Source of the DNA: an uncultured Muribaculaceae bacterium | GTDB taxonomy: Bacteria > Bacteroidota > Bacteroidia > Bacteroidales > Muribaculaceae | DNA: 13,484 nucleotides | Assembly: GCA_910588035.1 (NCBI GenBank) | Contig: CAJUPY010000016.1 | Span: 1-13,484, forward strand | Direction: 5' to 3' | Shown here: piece by piece, positions 1 to 7,479 of the stretch | Numbering within the stretch: position 1 is the first letter of the stretch | Layout of the letters: each line of letters starts with the position of its first letter | Notes under the pieces: generated by a model | Seen by the model: only the letters and a program-made list of their open reading frames with translations | Told to the model about the DNA's origin: nothing | The model's database searches: none | Position numbers and translations under genes: made by a program

Positions 1-144
1 ATCGACTGCCTCCGGCACAATCGTGGGCGGATTTCGATGATGACAGCGCGAGACGCTTGATCAGGAGTGGATTTCGCAGAGATCGACTGCCTCCGGCACA
101 ATCGTCGGCTGATTTCGATGATGACAGCGCGAGACGGCTTGATC
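1..144. repeat. Two-copy direct repeat, 81-bp period, REP-like
   Basis: A segment of about 62 bp at 1-62 recurs at 82-144 with a few substitutions and a 1-bp length difference. A further partial match (TCGTGGGCGG, as at 22-31) occurs at 143-152. Each copy opens with a small hairpin, TGCC-TCC-GGCA, inside a weaker outer CGA/TCG pairing. No open reading frame is supported here. The repeat lies beyond the korB 3' end, as expected of repetitive extragenic palindromes. The left edge is cut by the window, so more copies may lie upstream. Confidence 0.7.
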
Positions 145-180
145 GTGGGCGGCTGCGTCTTTCTTTATTATTATACGCCA

Positions 181-220
181 AGAGGCGGCGATGCCGGTTG
201 AGCATCGCCGCCTCTTTGTT
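181..220. terminator. Strong hairpin terminator after korB
   Basis: A perfect 14-bp stem (181-194 pairing with 202-215) encloses a 7-nt loop. A T-rich run (TTTGTTT) follows on the plus strand; on the minus strand the U-run is poor. It lies 27 nt past the korB stop, so it most likely ends the korAB transcript. Its better polarity is for plus-strand transcription entering from the left, so it may be bidirectional. Confidence 0.75.
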
Positions 221-247
221 TAGTTGATAGCGTGGGTGAGGAGTTTC

Positions 248-1261
248 TTACTTAACCTCCCAGGTCTCTCCTGAGAGAATCATGTCGCGCAGACAGTCGA
301 AGCCTTTCTTGGCTCTGACGGTCTCCACCTGTTTTGAAACCTCATCGTTATATGTCAGACTCTCCACATCGCGGATAATTCCGATTGCGAGCGGCAGATC
401 GTGGCCGTCCATCATGGCCAGCTGCTGGTGGAGGAAATTAGACGGTGTGTGGGCGTCGTGAACAAGAACATCATCGATCGTATAACCGTTCTCACCTATC
501 TTGACGGCCTTCAGAAGAAATCCGTCGCGGACGAGACCCATGTCTTTATTCTTGCCGAAGATCATCTTCTCGCCGTGAACGAGATGAATCGTGCGGTCGG
601 CACGGTTCTCGCGGTCGGTGATGAAGTTATGGATTCCGTTGTTGAAGATCATGCAGTTGCAGAGCATCTCGACCACCGATGTACCTTTGTGAATCTGGGC
701 GGCAGCCATGACCTCCTGCGAAATCTGAAGCTCTACGTCGATCGAACGTGCGAAGAAATTTCCACGTGCGCCAAACACCAGCTCGGCCGGAATGAACGGA
801 TCTTCAGTAGTGCCGTAAGGCGACGATTTAGAGACGAAACCGCGGTCGCTGGTCGGCGAGTACTGACCCTTTGTCAGACCATAGATCTTGTTGTTGAACA
901 GCAGAATGTTGATGTCGATGTTTCGGCGCACGGCGTGAATGAAGTGGTTACCGCCGATTGCGAGACCGTCACCGTCGCCTGAGATCTGCCATACGGTCAT
1001 CTCGGGATTAGCGACCTTGAAACCGGTTGCGATAGCTGCCGCACGACCGTGAATCGTGTGGAAGCCATAGGTATTCATATAGTAAGGCAAACGCGAGCTG
1101 CAGCCGATGCCTGAGATGACAGCTGTTTTGTGGGGCGGCACACCGACTTTGGCCATTGCCTTGTGGAGCGAGTTGAGAATGGCGTGGTCACCACAGCCTG
1201 GACACCAGCGCACGGCCTGGTCGCTCTTGTAATTTGCGGGGGTGAAAAGTGTTTCTTCCAT
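248..1261 (-). CDS. korB: 2-oxoacid:ferredoxin oxidoreductase, beta subunit
   Basis: This is the thiamine-diphosphate-binding subunit (337 aa) of a 2-oxoacid:ferredoxin oxidoreductase, probably acting on 2-oxoglutarate: 2-oxoacid + CoA + oxidised ferredoxin gives acyl-CoA + CO2 + reduced ferredoxin. The sequence shows CPGCGDH at residues 20-26, GIGCSSR at 51-57, the ThDP/Mg motif GDGDGLAIGGNH at 95-106 followed by NNKIYGLTKGQ at 123-133, and MLCNC near 199-203. Cys20, Cys23, Cys54 and Cys201 or Cys203 match the positions that hold the single [4Fe-4S] cluster in two-subunit archaeal enzymes. The gene starts 5 nt after the korA stop; a GGAGGG about 15 nt upstream lies inside the end of korA, so coupled translation is likely. 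Substrate choice (2-oxoglutarate, pyruvate or a broader range) cannot be settled from motifs. Confidence 0.93.
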   Translation of the reverse strand: MEETLFTPANYKSDQAVRWCPGCGDHAILNSLHKAMAKVGVPPHKTAVISGIGCSSRLPYYMNTYGFHTIHGRAAAIATGFKVANPEMTVWQISGDGDGLAIGGNHFIHAVRRNIDINILLFNNKIYGLTKGQYSPTSDRGFVSKSSPYGTTEDPFIPAELVFGARGNFFARSIDVELQISQEVMAAAQIHKGTSVVEMLCNCMIFNNGIHNFITDRENRADRTIHLVHGEKMIFGKNKDMGLVRDGFLLKAVKIGENGYTIDDVLVHDAHTPSNFLHQQLAMMDGHDLPLAIGIIRDVESLTYNDEVSKQVETVRAKKGFDCLRDMILSGETWEVK

Positions 1262-1266
1262 GATTG

Positions 1267-3111
1267 TCAGCCCTCCATGATTTTTTTGACACCGTCAACA
1301 ACCTCCTTGACAAGGAAGGGCTGTCCCTGAATCTTGTTGATGCGGCGAATAACGACATTGGGGAATTTAGCCTGCAGGTAGTCGGCAAACATGCCGGTGT
1401 TGAGTTCGGCAACGATCACTGTCTTGTAGCGCGAGATGATCTCGGCGGTGTTCTTTGGCAGCGGATTAATGTAGCGGAACTGGGCGAAAGCGACACGATG
1501 GCCCTCTTTGTTGAGCTCTTCAGCTGCGGTGTAGAGGTGTCCGTAGGTACCGCCCCAGCCGATCAGCAGGGTGTCGGCGCCGGCATCACAGAGCACTTCC
1601 TGCTCCGGAATGTTCTCGGCGATGCGTGCGACTTTCTCACGACGCAGGTTGACCATTTTCTCATGGTTGACCGGGTCGGTAGAGATCGCGCTTGTGACGG
1701 CGTCTTTCTCGAGTCCGCCAAGACGATGCTGCAGGCCCTCGGTGCCGGGAATCGCCCAGTAGCGTGCCAGTGTCTCGGCGTTGCGCACATAGGGTTTCCA
1801 GCCCTCTTTCATCTCTTCGGGCACATAGTTGCATTTGATTTCGGGATATTCGTCAGCCTCGGGAATGCGCCACGCGCTCGAACCGTTGCCGATGAACGCG
1901 TCTGTCAGAAGAATGACCGGGGTCATGTGTTCGACAGCGATGCGCGATGCCTCGAAAGCCATTGTGAAACAGTCGGTGGGCGAAGCTGCGGCCACGACAG
2001 CCAGCGGCGACTCTCCGTTGCGGCCATAAAGAGCCTGCATGAGGTCGGTCTGCTCGGTTTTGGTGGGCAAGCCGGTCGAAGGGCCACCACGCTGAACGTC
2101 GATCACGACAAGCGGAAGCTCGGCTATGACAGCCAGGCCAATGCCCTCGCTCTTGAGCGCGAGACCGGGGCCCGAGGTTGAGGTCACGGCGAGATTTCCG
2201 GCAAAAGAAGCTCCGATGGCCGAGCATACGCCGGCAATCTCATCTTCCATTTGACAAGCCTTCACGCCGAGATCCTTGCGTTTTGCCAGTTCATGGAGAA
2301 TGTCGGTCGCGGGAGTGATCGGATAGGAACCGAGAAACAGCGGGCGTCCGGCTTTTTCAGAAGCCATGATAAGGCCCCAGGCAGTTGCGGTGTTGCCGTT
2401 GATGTCGGTGTAGATGCCCGGTTTGATCGAGTCAGACTCGATTCGGTAGGTTGAAACAGAGGCATGTATGTTGTGTCCGTAGTCATATCCGGCCTGGAGC
2501 ACCTTAGCATTGGCCTCATAGACAGCAGGTTTCTTGGCAAATTTATTTTTGAGCATGCGCAGAGCGGCCTCGAGCGGACGGTCAAACAGCCAGCAGACGA
2601 GTCCGAGCGCGAAAATATTACGGCATTTCAAAACCGACTTGTGGTCCATGTCGGTGTCGGCAAGGGCCGCTTTTGTCATTGTCGTCACCGGAACCTCGAC
2701 GACCTGGGCATTGAGGTTGAGCTCTTTGACCGCGTCATCGGTAGCAAATTGGGCTTTCTTAAGTCCGTCTTCTTTAAACGAGTCGACATCAATGATAGCG
2801 ACACCGCCGTTTTTCAGAAATTTGCTGTGCTGCTTCAGGGCAGCGGGATTCATGGCTATCAGAACATCACATTCGTCTCCGGGGGTATGGACGCCCGAAC
2901 CGACACTCACCTGAAAGCCCGACACACCGCTCAACGAGCCCTGTGGTGCACGAACCTCAGCCGGGTAGTCGGGAAATGTCGAGACACTGTTTCCAACACC
3001 TGCCGAGACATTGGTGAAAATGTTTCCGGCAAGCTGCATTCCATCGCCCGAGTCACCCGAGAATCTCACGACCACCTTGTCGATCGATTTCACACTGGTT
3101 TTCTCTAACAT
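1267..3111 (-). CDS. korA: 2-oxoacid:ferredoxin oxidoreductase, fused gamma-alpha subunit
   Basis: This is the larger subunit (614 aa) of the cytoplasmic KorAB enzyme. The N-terminal gamma domain (about residues 10-200) carries GDSGDG at 19-24. The alpha (pyrimidine-binding) domain begins near residue 220, with the YPITP motif at 263-267, then QMEDEIAG, TSTSGPG and the QRGGPSTGLPTKTEQ stretch typical of 2-oxoacid oxidoreductases. A C-terminal domain II-like region follows. A gamma-alpha fusion paired with a separate beta subunit is the usual two-subunit arrangement; no ferredoxin-like delta subunit is present beside it. The ATG at 3111 follows a leader of about 70 nt from a good promoter. Together with korB it would supply low-potential ferredoxin or, in reverse, fix CO2 into the TCA branch. 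The korA symbol assumes 2-oxoglutarate as substrate. Confidence 0.93.
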   Translation of the reverse strand: MLEKTSVKSIDKVVVRFSGDSGDGMQLAGNIFTNVSAGVGNSVSTFPDYPAEVRAPQGSLSGVSGFQVSVGSGVHTPGDECDVLIAMNPAALKQHSKFLKNGGVAIIDVDSFKEDGLKKAQFATDDAVKELNLNAQVVEVPVTTMTKAALADTDMDHKSVLKCRNIFALGLVCWLFDRPLEAALRMLKNKFAKKPAVYEANAKVLQAGYDYGHNIHASVSTYRIESDSIKPGIYTDINGNTATAWGLIMASEKAGRPLFLGSYPITPATDILHELAKRKDLGVKACQMEDEIAGVCSAIGASFAGNLAVTSTSGPGLALKSEGIGLAVIAELPLVVIDVQRGGPSTGLPTKTEQTDLMQALYGRNGESPLAVVAAASPTDCFTMAFEASRIAVEHMTPVILLTDAFIGNGSSAWRIPEADEYPEIKCNYVPEEMKEGWKPYVRNAETLARYWAIPGTEGLQHRLGGLEKDAVTSAISTDPVNHEKMVNLRREKVARIAENIPEQEVLCDAGADTLLIGWGGTYGHLYTAAEELNKEGHRVAFAQFRYINPLPKNTAEIISRYKTVIVAELNTGMFADYLQAKFPNVVIRRINKIQGQPFLVKEVVDGVKKIMEG

Positions 3112-3188
3112 AATCTGTTAAATGATTGATATTTAAGGTTTTATTTATTGCAAGGCAATCCGGCCCATCAGTCGGTCATGCCACGTGA

Positions 3189-3221
3189 CAAAGTTAAGGA
3201 ATTTTTTCCGTAAATGACAAA
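3189..3221 (-). promoter_or_regulatory. Bacteroidetes-type promoter for korAB
   Basis: Read on the minus strand, TTTG (3218-3221) is followed after 21 nt by TAACTTTG (3189-3196), a perfect fit to the TAnnTTTG -7 element. Spacing is close to the usual 19-21 nt. Transcription would start near 3182 and give a leader of about 70 nt. Confidence 0.75.
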
Positions 3222-3418
3222 TTTTTATTTGTAAAAAACTTTTCAGCAAAAACCGGCTGTTTAGAATGACATTTTGACACTTTCACCCGAACTTTTCAGA
3301 GGCTACCGTTGTTATAAATGCGTAAATCTTGAATGACATGATTTACTGACCTTCCCCATAACCCGAAATTTGACAATAAATGGAAGATAACAAGAGATAT
3401 ATATTTTCCCTAACCCGT

Positions 3419-3455
3419 CAAGACCGGCGACTGTGAAGCCGTTGGTCTTGCTTTT
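3419..3455 (+). terminator. Hairpin with short T-run in the rubrerythrin upstream region
   Basis: CAAGACC (3419-3425) pairs perfectly with GGTCTTG (3444-3450). An inner GGC/GCC pairing has a small bulge, and CTTTT follows. It resembles a short intrinsic terminator or attenuator on the plus strand, about 70 nt before rubrerythrin. It could instead be a leader structure, an operator, or the end of an unannotated small RNA. Otherwise 3112-3523 holds only the promoters described here. Confidence 0.4.
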
Positions 3456-3481
3456 CATAGATAACGAGATCATTAACTTTA
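3448..3481 (+). promoter_or_regulatory. Possible rubrerythrin promoter
   Basis: TAACTTTA (3474-3481) is one mismatch from TAnnTTTG. A TTG at 3448-3450 lies 23 nt upstream, slightly wider than usual. Transcription would start near 3488 and leave a leader of about 35 nt. The -33 half overlaps the right arm of the hairpin at 3419-3450. Confidence 0.4.
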
Positions 3482-3523
3482 ACCTCATAAACAATAACAA
3501 TAAAAACACCTCAAGTAACAAAT

Positions 3524-4105
3524 ATGGAAACAAAAAGTCTACACGGAACACAAACCGAAAAAAATCTTCTCGCCGCTTTCGCCGGTGAGAGCCAGGCACG
3601 TTCGCGCTACACCCTTTTCGCCCGTCAGGCCGAGAAGGAAGGCTACCACCAGATCTCGGAAATTTTTCTCGAGACTGCCGAGAACGAACTTGAGCATGCC
3701 GCCATTTTCTTCTCTTTTCTTGAAGGTGGCACCGTCGAGATCACAGCAGGCTATCCGGCCGGAGTAGTGGGCGACACCAAGAAAAATCTTGCCGAAGCCG
3801 CCGCCGGTGAGCGTGAGGAGTGGAGCGATCTCTATACCTCGTTTGCAGACACCGCAACCGCCGAAGGCTTCCCGAAAGTCGCCGCAGCATTCAAGATGGT
3901 TGCGAAAGTCGAGGTCGAACATGAGAAACGCTACGTCAAGTTGCTCGAACGTCTCGAGACCGGCACCGAGTTCTCTCAGGAGACCGAGACCGAATGGAAA
4001 TGTGATGTCTGCGGATATGTCCACAAAGGCAAATCTGCCCCCGGAAAATGTCCGGTCTGCGGCGCTCCGCAGTCAATGTTCGAACGCAAGCCCGACAACT
4101 ATTGA
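3524..4105 (+). CDS. rbr: Rubrerythrin
   Basis: Rubrerythrin (193 aa) is a cytoplasmic non-haem diiron peroxidase that reduces H2O2 using electrons from its own rubredoxin centre, a standard peroxide defence in strict anaerobes. The ferritin-like four-helix domain spans about residues 8-145. Predicted diiron ligands are Glu22, Glu55-x-x-His58, Glu96, Glu99 and Glu130-x-x-His133. The C-terminal rubredoxin-like domain has CxxC pairs Cys160/Cys163 and Cys176/Cys179, twelve residues apart, the short knuckle spacing of rubrerythrins rather than of true rubredoxins. Length is normal for the family and all key residues are present. It is a single-gene unit, convergent with the beta-galactosidase, with a terminator directly after it. 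No peroxide-responsive operator could be recognised with confidence. Confidence 0.96.
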   Translation: METKSLHGTQTEKNLLAAFAGESQARSRYTLFARQAEKEGYHQISEIFLETAENELEHAAIFFSFLEGGTVEITAGYPAGVVGDTKKNLAEAAAGEREEWSDLYTSFADTATAEGFPKVAAAFKMVAKVEVEHEKRYVKLLERLETGTEFSQETETEWKCDVCGYVHKGKSAPGKCPVCGAPQSMFERKPDNY

Positions 4106-4127
4106 CCACACAGACTTTCCGTTAATG

Positions 4128-4176
4128 AAAAAAGAGACAGACACCCCCGGCCCGGGAGGTGTCTGTCTCTTTTTTT
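4128..4176. terminator. Bidirectional terminator between rbr and lacZ
   Basis: An 18-bp perfect stem (4128-4145 with 4158-4175) surrounds a GC-rich centre. It has A residues on the left and T residues on the right, so either strand gives a hairpin followed by a U-run. It serves the convergent rubrerythrin (stop at 4105) and beta-galactosidase (stop at 4195). Confidence 0.92.
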
Positions 4177-4194
4177 ATCTCATCGGCAGTCGCG

Positions 4195-7100
4195 TCAGTC
4201 GAGCGGAACGTTGTTTCTTACCGGAGTGAGGGTGTAGTTGAACTTGTAGTCACCGTAGGGCACACGATATTGGGGAAGAGCGATCGCACCCCAGCTGTTG
4301 ACACACGCCAAACCCATCTGCTTCATGTCGATGCAGACCTCGGTCAGATCTTGCGGAGCGATTTCGGGGAAATGGGTGTTGGTCTTCTCCTCACCGCCAT
4401 CGAGCGACTCGACAGTGTAGTGGAGAGCCGAAGCCGAGAACGGAGCAGAAGCGGTGATCTCAAGTCCGTTGCCCGCGCTGTTGAGCAGCGTCATGTGGCG
4501 CAGGTCGGTGCGTGTTCCGGTTTCCTGGGCACGGATGTAGGCATAGGGCTGCTCTGTGACACTCTGGCGATAAAGCCCGATGTTCATGGCGTTCTGACGG
4601 TCGGAGTAGTTCTCACCCGGGCCACGGCCATAGTATTCGATGTTCTCAAACGATGCCGGCATCGACATGCGCATTCCGAAACGGAACATGCCCGACACCT
4701 CGGCAGTCTTGTCGGCGGTGAACTGCTCGGTCACGTTAACCACACCGTTGCCGTCGACAACATATTTCAGTTCGAGCTTGCCTTTGACCGCCGGCATATC
4801 GTAGTTTGCCGTCACGACAGCCTTTCCGTCTGTCATGTCAGACGAGAGCGAGGTCAGTCTGATCTCGGGGTTTAGCCACGCGCGATATTTTTTCTGAAGG
4901 TTGGCGCCATAGTCGTTGTCGGTCGGTGCGCGCCAGAAGTTGGGGCGCAATTGCGAGCCTTCTTTCAACATCTCGGTTCCGGCCACGTCATAACGGGTGA
5001 TGTAGCCCGTCGCCTTGTCGATTTCGACAACAAAGCGGTCGCCGGCAATCGTCAGGTTCTTGCCCTCTTTGTCGAGAGTGGGAACCTCAGTCGCTTTCAC
5101 GACGTTTTCCTCGAGAGGATCGTAGGGACGGATCACAAACTGGTCTTCGGCCACGACATGACCGGCCGGGAGCAGATGCTCACGTTCTTTGGTGACATAC
5201 TCGAGGTTGAGCAACCACTCGCCGCGGTCGCCGACAGTGCCGTAATCGATCTTGATGTCGCGGGCACTCTGCGGTGCGATGTCGAGCGCGGGCACGGTGC
5301 CGGTGCGAATGGTGCGGCCGTCACACAGCAGCGTCCATTTCATCTCGACATCTGACAGGTCTTTGAAAAAGTTTTCGTTGAACACCTTGAACGAACCGTC
5401 GGGATTGGCCGTGGTCAGAATGTTCTGATAGATGCGTTTCACCTCCCACGCGTGGGGGTTGGGCACACGGTCGGGACTGATCAGGCCGTTGTCGCAGAAG
5501 TTCTGGTCAGAGGCGTCGTAGTTGTTGAAATCGCCGCCGTATGCCCAGATCTCGACGCCATTCTTGCCTTTGCGGCGAATCGACTGGTCGACGAAATCCC
5601 AGATATAACCGCCCTGGAACTTCGGATATTTTCTGACCAGGTCCCAGTATTCCTTGAAACCGCCCTCTGAGTTACCCATTGCATGGGCATACTCACACTG
5701 AATCAACGGCTTTGTGTAGCTGTCGTTTGTCGAATATTTCTCACTGTGTTCGTAGGGATAGTACATCGGGCAGAAAATGTCGGTCATTCCGTCGCGGCCG
5801 GCACGCTCATACTGAACCGGGCGCGAGGGATCTTCTTTCTTGACCCAATCATATGCCAGTTCGAAGTTAGGTCCGTAGCCGGCCTCGTTGCCGAGCGACC
5901 ACACTATGATGCTCGGGTGGTTGTAGAACCGCTCTACGTGGCGTTGGTTTCTTTCGATGTGGGCTTTCTCATAGTCCTTGCGTTTGGCCAGGGTGAGGTC
6001 GCCGTATCCCATTCCGTGAGACTCGATATTGGCCTCGGCAGTCACATAGATGCCATATTTGTCACAGAGATCATACCACAGGTCGTCGTTGGGGTAGTGG
6101 CAGGTGCGCACGGCGTTTATGTTGAGTTTCTTCATCAGCTGAATGTCCTGGAGCATGCGCTCGGGCGAGACGACGTAGCCGAGATCGGGATCAAGCTCGT
6201 GGCGGTCGGCACCCTTGATCAAGACGGGCTGACCGTTGACCAGCATCTGTGAGTTTTTGATCTCGACACGGCGGAAGCCTACGTTGACCGGAATCACCTC
6301 GGTTTCTTTGCCGTTTTTCGAGAATGTCGCTTTCAACTGATAGAGATTGGGGGTCTCGGCCGTCCACTTCTCAGGATTTTTCACATCAAAGGTGGCATTG
6401 ACCGTGCCGCGTGCGTTCCTGGCGGTGAACGTGTCGATGACCTTTCCGTCGCCATTGACGAGATCAAGCGTGAGGTCGCCCGAACCTTTGATCACGGCAG
6501 TGACGGCGAGATGTCCGTCACGGTAGTCGTCGGTCAGATCGGCGTTGACACGCAGGTCTTCGATGCGGTTCTTGGCCCTGGCATAGAGATAGCTGTCGCG
6601 TGCCAGACCCGAATAGCGGAAAAAGTCCTGATCTTCGAGATATGTGCCGTCACACCAGCGGAACATCTGCATCACGATCGTGTTTTTCTCACCCGGACGC
6701 AGATATTTCGTGATGTCGAATTCGTTCGGCAGTTTCGAGTCCTCGCCATAGCCGACATACTTGCCGTTGACCCACAGCGAGATGTTGGATGTGGCCGATC
6801 CGAAGTGTGCGATTATGTCCTTTCCTTTCCAGTCGGCCGGCACGTCGATGACACGGCGGTAGGTGCCGACATGGTTGTCTTTTGTCGGAACCACGGGCGG
6901 ATTGTTCTCGAAATGGTCACGCCACGCATAGCCGTTGTTGATATAGATCGGATCACCGTAGCCCTGCAGTTCCCACATCCCGGGCACTTCGATCCTGCCC
7001 CATTCCGAATCGTCGAAATCTGTCTTGTAGAATCCCTCTGTCGGACGTTGGTCGGCATCGGCCACCCAATGGAACTTCCACAGGCCGTTCAACGGAAGAT

Positions 7101-7278
7101 AGTTAGCGGAAGACGCCTTGTCACCTCGGGCTTTGGCGTCGTTCTCAAATGCGAAATAGTCGGTGTGCATCGGGGCACGGTTTATGGCGTTGACCTCGGG
7201 GTCAAGCCACTCGGGTGTCTTGGCAGTCGCAGCCGCCACACCCATCGTCAAGATTAAGGTAGCTAAAGTCGTTTTCAT
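4195..7278 (-). CDS. lacZ: Secreted GH2 beta-galactosidase (LacZ-type)
   Basis: This 1,027-aa glycoside hydrolase family 2 enzyme should hydrolyse terminal beta-galactosides. The N-terminus (MKTTLATLILTMGVAAATA) is a signal peptide with an AxA site after residue 19, so it is probably periplasmic, unlike the cytoplasmic E. coli enzyme. Domains in order are the sugar-binding jelly roll (about 45-225), Ig-like domain (230-340), TIM barrel (345-630), Ig-like linker (640-720) and beta-gal small-chain domain (745-1015). The acid/base is Glu465 in GNEAGYG and the nucleophile is Glu529 in CEYAH; His360 and His394 match active-site histidines of the family. An in-frame ATG at 7335 was rejected because it falls inside the promoter. 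There is no SusC/SusD pair nearby, so it is not visibly part of a polysaccharide utilisation locus. Galactosidase activity is the best guess; some GH2 enzymes act on other linkages. Confidence 0.94.
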   Translation of the reverse strand: MKTTLATLILTMGVAAATAKTPEWLDPEVNAINRAPMHTDYFAFENDAKARGDKASSANYLPLNGLWKFHWVADADQRPTEGFYKTDFDDSEWGRIEVPGMWELQGYGDPIYINNGYAWRDHFENNPPVVPTKDNHVGTYRRVIDVPADWKGKDIIAHFGSATSNISLWVNGKYVGYGEDSKLPNEFDITKYLRPGEKNTIVMQMFRWCDGTYLEDQDFFRYSGLARDSYLYARAKNRIEDLRVNADLTDDYRDGHLAVTAVIKGSGDLTLDLVNGDGKVIDTFTARNARGTVNATFDVKNPEKWTAETPNLYQLKATFSKNGKETEVIPVNVGFRRVEIKNSQMLVNGQPVLIKGADRHELDPDLGYVVSPERMLQDIQLMKKLNINAVRTCHYPNDDLWYDLCDKYGIYVTAEANIESHGMGYGDLTLAKRKDYEKAHIERNQRHVERFYNHPSIIVWSLGNEAGYGPNFELAYDWVKKEDPSRPVQYERAGRDGMTDIFCPMYYPYEHSEKYSTNDSYTKPLIQCEYAHAMGNSEGGFKEYWDLVRKYPKFQGGYIWDFVDQSIRRKGKNGVEIWAYGGDFNNYDASDQNFCDNGLISPDRVPNPHAWEVKRIYQNILTTANPDGSFKVFNENFFKDLSDVEMKWTLLCDGRTIRTGTVPALDIAPQSARDIKIDYGTVGDRGEWLLNLEYVTKEREHLLPAGHVVAEDQFVIRPYDPLEENVVKATEVPTLDKEGKNLTIAGDRFVVEIDKATGYITRYDVAGTEMLKEGSQLRPNFWRAPTDNDYGANLQKKYRAWLNPEIRLTSLSSDMTDGKAVVTANYDMPAVKGKLELKYVVDGNGVVNVTEQFTADKTAEVSGMFRFGMRMSMPASFENIEYYGRGPGENYSDRQNAMNIGLYRQSVTEQPYAYIRAQETGTRTDLRHMTLLNSAGNGLEITASAPFSASALHYTVESLDGGEEKTNTHFPEIAPQDLTEVCIDMKQMGLACVNSWGAIALPQYRVPYGDYKFNYTLTPVRNNVPLD

Positions 7279-7305
7279 GTAAACGTGATTGTGTTGGTTG
7301 CAGCG

Positions 7306-7336
7306 CAAAGTTAACACTTTTAATCGGCCCGACAAA
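7306..7336 (-). promoter_or_regulatory. Bacteroidetes-type promoter for lacZ
   Basis: On the minus strand, TTTG (7333-7336) is followed after exactly 19 nt by TAACTTTG (7306-7313), a consensus match in sequence and spacing. Transcription would begin near 7299, leaving a leader of about 20 nt before the ATG at 7278. This settles the start choice. Confidence 0.85.
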
Positions 7337-7366
7337 GACGGAAACCATGTCCAATTCGGTCATTTT

Positions 7367-7398
7367 GTTGCATTTCATTCAAAAAACAGCTATCTTTG
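7367..7398 (+). promoter_or_regulatory. Promoter for the nuclease-maturase pair
   Basis: GTTG (7367-7370), then 20 nt, then TATCTTTG (7391-7398), a perfect TAnnTTTG -7 element. The likely start near 7405 gives a leader of about 75 nt before the 7480 gene. A truncated copy of the sulfatase-maturase start lies in this leader, so this was probably the maturase's own promoter before the nuclease gene arrived. It stands back to back with the lacZ promoter, about 30 bp away. Confidence 0.75.
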
Positions 7399-7434
7399 AC
7401 TCCTCTTCACCATTACACCCCATTCTTCACACCG

Positions 7435-7467
7435 AAATGAACCCTGCCTCACCATTCTCCCATCCCC
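7435..7467 (+). repeat. 33-bp direct repeat, left copy (duplicated maturase start)
   Basis: This stretch matches 8530-8562 at 32 of 33 positions, with a single T/C difference at 7463/8558 that is silent in the His codon. The distance between copies is 1,095 bp. Homology stops sharply on both sides. It includes the ATG and first ten codons of the sulfatase maturase. It directly precedes the AT-rich nuclease gene, suggesting a target duplication made on insertion. Confidence 0.9.
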
Positions 7468-7472
7468 GATAA
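7437..7472 (+). pseudogene. Truncated 5' end of the sulfatase maturase gene
   Basis: Reading from the ATG at 7437 gives MNPASPFSHPR and then TAA at 7470. The first ten residues are identical to the start of the maturase at 8532. It is a stranded start fragment left upstream of the inserted nuclease gene. If translated it would be an 11-residue leader peptide ending 7 nt before the nuclease ATG. Confidence 0.75.
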
Positions 7473-7479
7473 TATTATC

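Noticed and set aside
1..144. CRISPR array
   Set aside because: Only two copies of about 62 bp with a 19-bp gap, not the short-repeat/spacer pattern, and no cas gene is nearby.
1264..3108. Long plus-strand open frames opposite korA (1264-2181 and 2464-3108)
   Set aside because: They lie antisense to a clearly conserved gene and resemble no known family; they are by-products of its codon use.
4159..7257. Several plus-strand open frames opposite the beta-galactosidase
   Set aside because: All are antisense to a full-length conserved enzyme, with no promoters or recognisable domains.
7276..7335. Longer beta-galactosidase start at 7335
   Set aside because: It would place the start codon inside the -33 element and hide the signal peptide; the ATG at 7278 follows the promoter and opens a good signal sequence.
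7468..7479. Resemblance of TAATATTATC to rolling-circle replication nick sites
   Set aside because: A short AT-rich match with no Rep gene nearby; the palindrome is noted but not this interpretation.
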